NCBI GenBank assembly: GCA_017616165.1
Contig: JAFZYR010000014.1
Coordinates: forward strand, 1-59,053
Length of the DNA stretch: 59,053 nucleotides
Direction: 5' to 3'
From: Treponema sp.
GTDB taxonomy: Bacteria; Spirochaetota; Spirochaetia; Treponematales; Treponemataceae
The notes under the pieces are model-generated. The model saw nothing but the letters and a program-made list of their open reading frames with translations. It did not search any database and was not told the origin of the DNA. Made by a program: the position numbers and the translations under genes. Below, piece by piece: positions 53,594 through 59,053 of this stretch (its first letter is position 1; every line of letters begins with the position of its first letter).

Positions 53594-54887
53594 ATTTTAA
53601 GTATTCAGATTTTGGATAGCCCAAGAGAACAGGATGATCCGGCCCTGCCCCATGCTTTTCCAGAATCTGTACGCGGCGGTGACTGTCCATAGCCGCATGC
53701 ATAATCATATCGCAAAACATGTTTGTTTCCATAAAGTATGAGCACGAACAGGTAACAAGAATGCCGTTTGGTTTGAGTAGTCGCATAGCACGAAGATTGA
53801 TTTCCTTATAGCCGCCGTAAGCTTTTTCAATCATCTTTGCAGATTTGGTAAAGGCCGGAGGGTCAAGAATAATCACATCAAACTTTTCACTGGCAGCTTC
53901 GTATTGCTTTAAGAGGTCAAAAACATCGGCGCAGACAGCTTTCATTTTATCGTTAGCTTTGTTGAGCGTAATATTATGATTTACCATTTCAACCGCTTCC
54001 GGAGAAATATCAACAGAAATAACTTCGCTTGCTCCGGCTTTATAGGCATTAAGACCAAAAGCGCCGGTGTGAGTAAATGTATCCAGAACGCGCATGCCTT
54101 TGCAAAAACGCGCAGCCACCTGTCTGTTAAATTTCTGATCCAGAAAGTACCCCGTCTTCTGCCCGTTTACAATATCCACCCCAAGCTTTATGCCGTTTTC
54201 TATAATGGTGATTTTCGTGGTGGTTGAGCCAAGATCCGTGGTGGTTGAGCCTGTCGAAACCACCTCAAAACTCTCACTTTCCAAATCCAACCATCCAACA
54301 ACTTCATCCAAACCTTCCTTCTTGCGCACTGCCCCATCAGACCTTTCAAAAATTGCATCAGGCTTAGCACACTTAATCAAAGCAGCAAGAATCTCTTTAC
54401 GAAAAATATCACAGCTCATAGAAAGAAACTGAATAAGAAGAATAACTTTCCCCTTTTCATCACAAAAACGCTCGCAGATAAGACCCGGAATCAAATCAGC
54501 CTCGCCAAAAATCAAACGGTAAGAATCCTGTTCAGAATAATAAAGCTGGCGCATATTGTAAGCATCAAAAACCTTTTTTTCATAATAGGCAAAGGTGTCT
54601 GCCATAATAAGGTCTGCATGCTCATTGCCAATCAGGCGCACAGTAATTTTAGAATTTTTATTAAAAATACCGGTCCCCAAAAATCCGCCGGCCTTAGAAA
54701 AAACTTCGACAATACTACCATTTGCAAGCGAACATTCTGCCAGCGTCTGATTTTTCCATTCAGATTTTTCATCAGCTCTATGCTTAAAGTAGGAAATCTC
54801 ATTATCAAAAACCCAGGGCATCCCCTGCAGAATTTCCTTTTCTTCATTCTTATTCAAAAAAACTCGTGGATAATTGTTAGCACTCAT
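53571..54887 (-). CDS. RlmI-like class I SAM rRNA methyltransferase
   Basis: 438 aa. The N-terminal PUA-like part (PRVFLNKNEEKEILQGMPWV) and the EEHRE-like middle lead to a Rossmann methyltransferase: motif I VLDTFTHTGAFGLNA, motif II SEVISVDIS, motif IV DVIILDPPAFTKS, and TCSCSYFM with the cysteine typical of m5C enzymes. RlmI methylates a 23S rRNA cytosine; exact target inferred. An insertion (about 213-228, STGSTTTDLGSTTTK) is encoded by one and a half copies of a 25-bp repeat. Upstream neighbour of miaA. Confidence 0.88.
   Translation of the reverse strand: MSANNYPRVFLNKNEEKEILQGMPWVFDNEISYFKHRADEKSEWKNQTLAECSLANGSIVEVFSKAGGFLGTGIFNKNSKITVRLIGNEHADLIMADTFAYYEKKVFDAYNMRQLYYSEQDSYRLIFGEADLIPGLICERFCDEKGKVILLIQFLSMSCDIFRKEILAALIKCAKPDAIFERSDGAVRKKEGLDEVVGWLDLESESFEVVSTGSTTTDLGSTTTKITIIENGIKLGVDIVNGQKTGYFLDQKFNRQVAARFCKGMRVLDTFTHTGAFGLNAYKAGASEVISVDISPEAVEMVNHNITLNKANDKMKAVCADVFDLLKQYEAASEKFDVIILDPPAFTKSAKMIEKAYGGYKEINLRAMRLLKPNGILVTCSCSYFMETNMFCDMIMHAAMDSHRRVQILEKHGAGPDHPVLLGYPKSEYLKCVVCRVL
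54216..54264 (+). repeat. 'GGTGGTTGAGCC...' repeat inside the methyltransferase gene
   Basis: CGTGGTGGTTGAGCC occurs at 54216 and again at 54237. The second continues to a palindrome, GGTGGTTGAGCC-TGTCGAAACCACC (54240-54264). Read on the minus strand it encodes the Ser/Thr-rich insert STGSTTTDLGSTTT. Confidence 0.8.
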
Positions 54888-54948
54888 GAGGGTATTTTAG
54901 CAGAAAGGAAGGGTTTTGTCATTCCAGGTCATTACAAGAAAAAGCCCC

Positions 54949-54983
54949 CGTCATTGCGAGGAGCGAAGCAACGAAGCAATCCA
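54949..54983 (+). repeat. 'GTCATTGCGAG...GCAATCC' repeat, half copy upstream of intI
   Basis: CGTCATTGCGAGGAGCGAAG, then CAACGAAGCAATCC: one arm of the palindrome found in full at 42460 and 49697. A degenerate GTCATTCCAGGTCATTACAAG lies just before it (54918). Confidence 0.75.
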
Positions 54984-55022
54984 CAAAAAAAATACCACAT
55001 TATTCAAAAAAATAATTATATT

Positions 55023-55028
55023 TATAAT
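55023..55028 (+). promoter_or_regulatory. Candidate -10 box touching the intI start codon
   Basis: TATAAT is followed at once by the ATG at 55029. No clear -35 or ribosome-binding site; the AT-rich stretch before it is a typical promoter composition. Confidence 0.45.
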
Positions 55029-56237
55029 ATGAATATTTCCATAAAATCTCATGACGATTCAAACTTCTCACTTCAGTTTCTGGATGGTTTTTCAACGCAG
55101 GTCCTTAATGCCGTAAGAAATGTTCCCGGCCGCCGTTGGGATAATGACAAAAGAATCTGGCTCATTCCTGATAATCAGAATGCGACGGATCAGCTTTTGC
55201 AGAATATATACGAGACCGGACTTTTTAATATGCCAGAAAGTGATTTTGAAAAACCGGTGATATCACCAAACCAGGATTCTTTCATCAATCATGAAGTTGA
55301 AAAACTTATTGATGCCCTTTCAGTCCGCCATTACAGTGAACACACAAAACAAAGTTATAAAAAATGGGTAGCAGATTTTCTTAGGATATATCAGTCAAAA
55401 GCAGACTCAATGGGTGAAAGAGAAATTAATGAATACTTAAAAAATCTTGCCCTGCAAAAGCATGTAAGTGCTTCTACCCAGAATCAGGCTCTGGCCGCCC
55501 TTCTCTTTTATTTCAGGTACATCAAAAATACGCCGGTGCTTGAACTGGGCTCTGTAATTCACGCCAAAAAGAAAGAGCGCGTTCCAGTTGTATTCAGCCG
55601 TGAAGAAGTAAGCAAAGTAATTGAATGCATGTATGGAACCAAAAAACTCATTGCAAAGCTTTTATATGGAACCGGCATGAGATTGAACGAAGCCTTGAGC
55701 CTGCGCATTTTAGACCTTGATTTTGACCGAAACGAAATCATAATCCGCCACGGCAAAGGCGATAAAGACCGCCACGTAATGATACCGCAAAAGCTTGTAC
55801 CAGAATTAAAAGTCCACATAGAAAAAGTCCGCCAGCTTCATAATCAGGATTTGCGGGATGGCCGGGGCTCCGTTACCCTTCCAGGTGCCTTAGCTGGAAA
55901 ATATCCCGATGGCTGCAAAGAGTTCAAATGGCAGTGGCTTTTCCCACAAAAGAACCGCTGGACCAATGCCCAGACCGGCGAACAAGGCCGCTGGCACTTA
56001 GACGAAAGCCTCATGCAACGCGCCGTCAAGCAGGCCGTCCTGGAAGCCGGTGTAAACAAAAATGCCAGCTGTCACACATTCCGCCATTCCTTTGCAACTC
56101 ATCTTCTTGAAATTGGTTATGATATAAGGACAATTCAAGAGCTACTCGGGCATAGCGATGTAAGTACAACAATGATTTATACTCACGTTTTGAACAGAGG
56201 TGCCGGTGGAGTTGTGAGTCCGTTGGACAGATTGTAA
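55029..56237 (+). CDS. intI: Integron integrase (tyrosine recombinase) with N-terminal extension
   Basis: 402 aa from the ATG at 55029; the frame is open further up, but that part overlaps the methyltransferase. The catalytic set is complete: Arg218 (GTGMRLNEAL), His349 and Arg352 (HTFRHSFATHLL), His375 (LLGHSDVSTTMIYTH) and Tyr384. The integron-specific extra segment before the HxxR box is present (LPGALAGKYPDGCKEFKWQW, LFPQKNRW), and the end GGVVSPLDRL matches IntI proteins. The first 65 residues (FLDGFSTQVLNAVRNVPGRR, WDNDKRIWLIP) are an additional domain absent from IntI1. It recombines attI and attC sites and is transcribed toward its cassettes. Confidence 0.93.
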   Translation: MNISIKSHDDSNFSLQFLDGFSTQVLNAVRNVPGRRWDNDKRIWLIPDNQNATDQLLQNIYETGLFNMPESDFEKPVISPNQDSFINHEVEKLIDALSVRHYSEHTKQSYKKWVADFLRIYQSKADSMGEREINEYLKNLALQKHVSASTQNQALAALLFYFRYIKNTPVLELGSVIHAKKKERVPVVFSREEVSKVIECMYGTKKLIAKLLYGTGMRLNEALSLRILDLDFDRNEIIIRHGKGDKDRHVMIPQKLVPELKVHIEKVRQLHNQDLRDGRGSVTLPGALAGKYPDGCKEFKWQWLFPQKNRWTNAQTGEQGRWHLDESLMQRAVKQAVLEAGVNKNASCHTFRHSFATHLLEIGYDIRTIQELLGHSDVSTTMIYTHVLNRGAGGVVSPLDRL

Positions 56238-56272
56238 CTTCCTTGGTCTTATCCGTATCCGTATAAAACTGT

Positions 56273-56301
56273 TTGTTTTCAGCCAAAAACCATGTTATAA
56301 T
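56273..56301 (+). promoter_or_regulatory. Candidate cassette promoter in the attI region
   Basis: TTGTTT (56273-56278), 17 bases and TATAAT (56296-56301), pointing into the cassettes, 82 bases before the core site. It would play the part of Pc in classical integrons. Confidence 0.7.
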
Positions 56302-56389
56302 AAGAATAAATTTCCCCCACCGTAAGATTATGCCGATACTTTTTACATCATAAAACTTTTACTGTGGATAGGGAGAATAATTGTTATGC
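56302..56389 (+). other. attI region with core site GTTATGC
   Basis: The last part of the 145 bases between the intI stop and cassette 1 ends in GTTATGC (56383-56389), matching the GTTRRRY core. Recombination is expected between G56383 and T56384. No attC hairpin is present before this site, which separates it from the two attC sites downstream. Confidence 0.75.
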
Positions 56390-58049
56390 TGACGCCCGCA
56401 CTGGGGCGCTTGGAGGAAAAATGAAAAAAGTTTTTTTTATATTCTTTGCCTTATTTTTTTCATATAATCTTTTTGCAGAAAATCCGGTTGAAAAGGCTTT
56501 TGGTAATAATGCTTATTTTTATTATTGTGCAAAGTATAATTCAATCACAAAAGTTTCCTCTAAGGCCGGGAAAGTTTATTACCAGGATTATTCAATAAGA
56601 AATAATTCTGCTGTAAGTGGTACTTCTTATTCTGAAGAAATCGATCCTACCCTCTTTGAAATTTCCGGAAATAAAATTGTTTCTATCATCTATCAGGATA
56701 CAAGAATGATCTTAACAGACATTAAAAATCCAACACAGATTGTGTCTTTTCTGAATGAAGCAGCATATAATAAGGTACAAAAAATTTTGGGTTCCTATCA
56801 TGATGATACTCATAAGCAGACAATCTCACTTTCTGAATCAAATGGTAAATTTCTTCTTAAGATTTCAACTTCAGATGGAAAAATAATAGAAGATGTTTTT
56901 GATCAATTTTATGACCGTGGTGTTGTGGGAAAAGAATATAGTCTTTTTTTCGGGGATTCTTACATTGAGTTAATAAATATTCAAGAAGCTCGGGAACAAG
57001 AAATGGATTATCAATATGAGTTTTCTTTTCCACTTCCTTATGAAAAAGTAAGCTATTTTATAAAACCTGCAAAAGTTAAAGCCAGTTCTACACTCATAGA
57101 AAAAAACAAAGCTGCAGATTTTTACAGCGAGAATAATCTTTTTGAAGGCAGCTGGAAAAGCTGGGTTGAAGGAAAAAATGACGATGGAATTGGGGAAAGC
57201 TTAACTTTTGAATTTGAAAAACCTGTCTCTATATTTCATATAGGCTTCAGAAACGGCTATGGTGACCTCCGTTATTTTTATGCTAACAACAGGGTAAAAG
57301 TAATTGAAGTTTTGGTAAACAATACAATTCGCCAGGAGTATACACTTAAAGACTGGTGGGGGTTTCAAACAATACGACTTAATCAGAATAATATTTCAAG
57401 TCTTAAAATTCAGATTAAGGATGTATATCATGGTACTCGCTACAAGGATACTTGCATTTCTGAAATTTATTTACAGCGTGATGCTTATGTAAGTGATTAT
57501 GACCTTCCTGATTTTGAATTTGACTCGCTTACTACAGAATGTATTAAGAATTTTCCGCAAACAATATATAAATCAATAAAGAATCTTCCACTTGGTTTAT
57601 TCTATACACAAGACGGAATTCCATTAATGTTGAATCTTTCTAATCCTACAAACGAAAGGGATATTTATATTTTCAAAAATCTTGATTTTTATGTTTACAA
57701 TCCAACTGCAAAATCATGGAAAAAAGACAGCACTAATCCTATTTTTGCTGCAATTAATCCGACTGTTGAAAATGCAATAAAAAACAAATTTCCTATGTCA
57801 CTTGGTTTTGATGATTCAAGACATTCACTTTTTTATATAGTTAGTGTAAGTAATCAAGATAACTATTTGGATCTTGATTTTGACGGGTTTAAGTTTTATA
57901 AACATGTTGATGAAATTGAGCCCTACATCAAATAAATAAAACATATAAAGAGAGGTTGAACACTAAACAATAATAGCGTTAAAACATAAATCACATAACA
58001 AAGGTTCGTAGCCGACAGCGGGTCAAGCCCGCTGCGGTACAACCAGTTG
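56384..58049 (+). mobile_element. Integron gene cassette 1
   Basis: 1,666 bases from core site to core site. It holds one gene with GGAGG and ends in an attC. After the core comes GACGCCCGCACTGGGGCG, a small hairpin (CGCCC/GGGCG) that recurs in similar form after the other core sites. Confidence 0.88.
56421..57935 (+). CDS. Cassette 1: exported protein with NADase-type glycan-binding (discoidin-like) domain
   Basis: 504 aa from the ATG at 56421 with GGAGG 5 bases upstream. The signal peptide (KKVFFIFFALFFSYNLFA) ends near Ala19. The first 210 residues are beta-rich and unassigned. Residues about 220-355 (ASSTLIEKNKAADFYSENNL; GIGESLTFEFEKPVSIFHIG; RNGYGDLRYFYANNRVKVIE; KDTCISEIYL) match the galactose-binding fold known as the NADase-type glycan-binding domain. 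The last 150 residues are unassigned. It may bind host or plant glycans at the surface; no catalytic motif is visible. AT-rich codon use marks it as acquired. Confidence 0.85.
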   Translation: MKKVFFIFFALFFSYNLFAENPVEKAFGNNAYFYYCAKYNSITKVSSKAGKVYYQDYSIRNNSAVSGTSYSEEIDPTLFEISGNKIVSIIYQDTRMILTDIKNPTQIVSFLNEAAYNKVQKILGSYHDDTHKQTISLSESNGKFLLKISTSDGKIIEDVFDQFYDRGVVGKEYSLFFGDSYIELINIQEAREQEMDYQYEFSFPLPYEKVSYFIKPAKVKASSTLIEKNKAADFYSENNLFEGSWKSWVEGKNDDGIGESLTFEFEKPVSIFHIGFRNGYGDLRYFYANNRVKVIEVLVNNTIRQEYTLKDWWGFQTIRLNQNNISSLKIQIKDVYHGTRYKDTCISEIYLQRDAYVSDYDLPDFEFDSLTTECIKNFPQTIYKSIKNLPLGLFYTQDGIPLMLNLSNPTNERDIYIFKNLDFYVYNPTAKSWKKDSTNPIFAAINPTVENAIKNKFPMSLGFDDSRHSLFYIVSVSNQDNYLDLDFDGFKFYKHVDEIEPYIK

Positions 58050-58055
58050 TTATGG
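57993..58055 (+). repeat. attC site of cassette 1
   Basis: 63 bases from ACATAAC to GTTATGG. The outer arms ATAACAA/TTGTTAT pair, as do GGTT/AACC after one unpaired base. GTAGCC/GGTAC and AGCGGG/CCCGCT form the inner stem with a five-base loop. Unpaired single bases on one strand are the extrahelical bases typical of attC. Cleavage is expected at G58049/T58050. It differs from the next attC at only a few positions. Confidence 0.92.
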
Positions 58056-58913
58056 CGACAGGCCACTGGCCTGCTTTTTGGGTGATGGATGAAATATAAA
58101 AAGAACATACTAATAATTTGCTTAGCATTATGTTTTTTCTCTATCTTTGGAAATTCAAAAAATGGAATTTATGTACGTTCTATAAAATTAACTCTTATAG
58201 ATGCAGAAACTAAATTGCCGGTTCCTGGACTGAAAATCAAAAATATCATTACAATATCTAAACCAAAATATGTATATCTGTTTGGAATTGGATGGTTATG
58301 TATTGGAGGTCATCTCGAAGCCTTTAAAGACTATATTGATGAATTTGAAACTGATGAAAATGGAAATGTTGTAATACCTGAAAAATCAATATCTGTTGAC
58401 AATTCATGGCAATTAAACAGACAACGTATAAAAATTAATATAGAATCTATAGAAAATGATAAGTTTTCTATAACTCATAATCAGGAATATAAAAAAATAT
58501 TAATTGAATATACGTTTTTTCAAGGCCTTGAAGCTAAATATAATTCAGATGAATCTTTTCAAAAATATAATTTCTATATAGATCTTCCGGATAGAAATTT
58601 TCTGGGATACTTTAATAAACATAAATCATTTGGGAAAGAACCTGATAGTATTCAGATTGAAATTGAACATCGTGTATCAAAAGAATAATAAAATGAAATC
58701 GAACTTTAGGGCTATGACGAAGAAGCGATAGTACACGGCTTTACGCCGCTTAAGAAAAGTATAATAATAGAGGCATACGCTTCTAATGGTTGTACAGAAT
58801 CTTCTTAAAGAAAAAAATGATTTAAGAAATCTAATTCTGTATAAGAAATAAAATTGCCATAACAAAGGTTCGTAGCCGACAGCGGGTCGAGCCCGCTGCG
58901 GTACAACCAGTTG
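58050..58913 (+). mobile_element. Integron gene cassette 2
   Basis: 864 bases with one gene. The post-core hairpin is CAGGCC-ACT-GGCCTG. About 170 bases between the gene stop and the attC (58689-58856) hold nothing I recognise. Confidence 0.88.
58089..58688 (+). CDS. Cassette 2: exported protein with a transthyretin-like N-terminal domain
   Basis: 199 aa from the ATG at 58089; an ATG four bases earlier leads to a stop after four codons. The signal peptide is KKNILIICLALCFFSIFG. The segment IKLTLIDAETKLPVPGLKIK ... FETDENGNVVIPEKSI has the pattern of a carboxypeptidase-regulatory or prealbumin-like beta domain. The remainder has no recognised family. Very AT-rich and lysine/asparagine-rich compared with chromosomal genes. 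Confidence 0.8.
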   Translation: MKYKKNILIICLALCFFSIFGNSKNGIYVRSIKLTLIDAETKLPVPGLKIKNIITISKPKYVYLFGIGWLCIGGHLEAFKDYIDEFETDENGNVVIPEKSISVDNSWQLNRQRIKINIESIENDKFSITHNQEYKKILIEYTFFQGLEAKYNSDESFQKYNFYIDLPDRNFLGYFNKHKSFGKEPDSIQIEIEHRVSKE

Positions 58914-58919
58914 TTATAC
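58857..58919 (+). repeat. attC site of cassette 2
   Basis: 63 bases from CCATAAC to GTTATAC with the same paired arms and inner stem as the attC at 57993; the loop reads TCGAG instead of TCAAG. Cleavage expected at G58913/T58914. Confidence 0.92.
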
Positions 58920-58952
58920 GGACGCCCGCATTGGTGCGCTTTAGGAGAAAAA

Positions 58953-59053
58953 ATGAAAAGAAAAATACTTTTTACAATAATATTCTGTTTTCTTATTTTT
59001 AACGCTTTTTCTCAGCGTAATGATGATATTTATGTTATTGAAAGCATTAAGGA
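58953..59053 (+). CDS. Cassette 3: exported protein, cut by the window end
   Basis: 33 codons are visible from the ATG at 58953, behind AGGAG. They encode a signal peptide (KRKILFTIIFCFLIFNAFSQ) and the first mature residues RNDDIYVIESIK. The post-core leader GGACGCCCGCATTGGTGCGC resembles that of cassette 1. Function cannot be told. Confidence 0.8.
   Translation, partial: MKRKILFTIIFCFLIFNAFSQRNDDIYVIESIK

Larger units (their letters stand above)
55029..59053 (+). mobile_element. Chromosomal integron: integrase, attI side and first cassettes
   Basis: Order: intI, candidate cassette promoter (56273-56301), core site GTTATGC (56383-56389), cassette 1 (56384-58049), cassette 2 (58050-58913), and cassette 3 (58914 on, cut). 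Cassettes run in the same direction as intI. Cassette genes are visibly more AT-rich than the surrounding genes. The array continues past the window. Confidence 0.9.

Noticed and set aside
54618..55028. Upstream extension of the integrase frame
   Set aside because: It overlaps the methyltransferase gene in antisense and crosses the repeat and promoter region. The family-like sequence starts after the ATG at 55029.
56364..56420. Upstream start for the cassette 1 gene
   Set aside because: It would run through the core site and hide the signal peptide. The ATG at 56421 has a perfect ribosome-binding site.
58689..58856. Possible second gene in cassette 2
   Set aside because: Only short frames without ribosome-binding sites on either strand.

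Overview
The window looks like a spirochaete chromosome, most likely a Treponema of the gut or rumen type (inferred). Flagellar hook genes, a rimP-nusA-infB-rbfA operon, tig-clpP-clpX, a short-form Smc, a very long signal peptidase I and many small lipoproteins all fit. About 45 genes are recognisable, mostly conserved housekeeping genes, with strong TTGACA/TATAAT-type promoters in several intergenic gaps.

Layout. 1-3.3 kb: flgN-flgK-flgL on the minus strand (flgL cut by the window edge). 3.4-4.3 kb: six tRNA genes (His, Arg, Lys, Leu and two identical Gly), with a duplicated tRNA-Arg 3' end. 4.3-10 kb: tig, clpP, clpX, a glycosyltransferase and a DEAD-box helicase. 10-18 kb: smc, a membrane protein, a TPR lipoprotein, a SIMPL-domain lipoprotein, serS and an AI-2E-type permease. 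18-20.4 kb: two minus-strand genes, then tRNA-Val followed by a ladder of partial tRNA copies. 20.4-31.1 kb: truB, an alpha-2-macroglobulin lipoprotein next to pbpC, and two exported proteins. 31.1-38.8 kb: rbfA-infB-nusA-rimP, mnmA and an MFS transporter, all minus. 38.8-42.5 kb: metY behind a cysteine-rich leader peptide and paired operators, then hisS-coaX. 42.5-46.6 kb: a NeuB-like synthase, an SH3-like lipoprotein, a Nudix hydrolase and three envelope proteins, all minus. 46.8-54.9 kb: secA, lepB, a TatD hydrolase, a small protein, miaA and an RlmI-like methyltransferase.

55.0 kb to the end is the most interesting part: a chromosomal integron. It has a tyrosine recombinase with the IntI-specific insert, an attI-side core site with a candidate cassette promoter, and two nearly identical 63-bp attC sites. 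Three cassettes can be seen (the last one cut), and every one encodes a protein with a signal peptide. The integrase points the same way as its cassettes, the reverse of the usual integron layout and, from memory, the arrangement known in Treponema denticola.

Small repeats run through the window. They include a bulged hairpin family with compensatory stem changes (four copies), a 'GTCATTGCGAG...GCAATCC' palindrome (four copies, one supplying a C-terminus and stop, one a ribosome-binding site), a 'GGTCCCTGAG...TCGAAGGG' repeat (four copies, three inside genes) and a 129-bp palindrome before secA. Partial copies of tRNA 3' ends also follow two of the tRNA genes.
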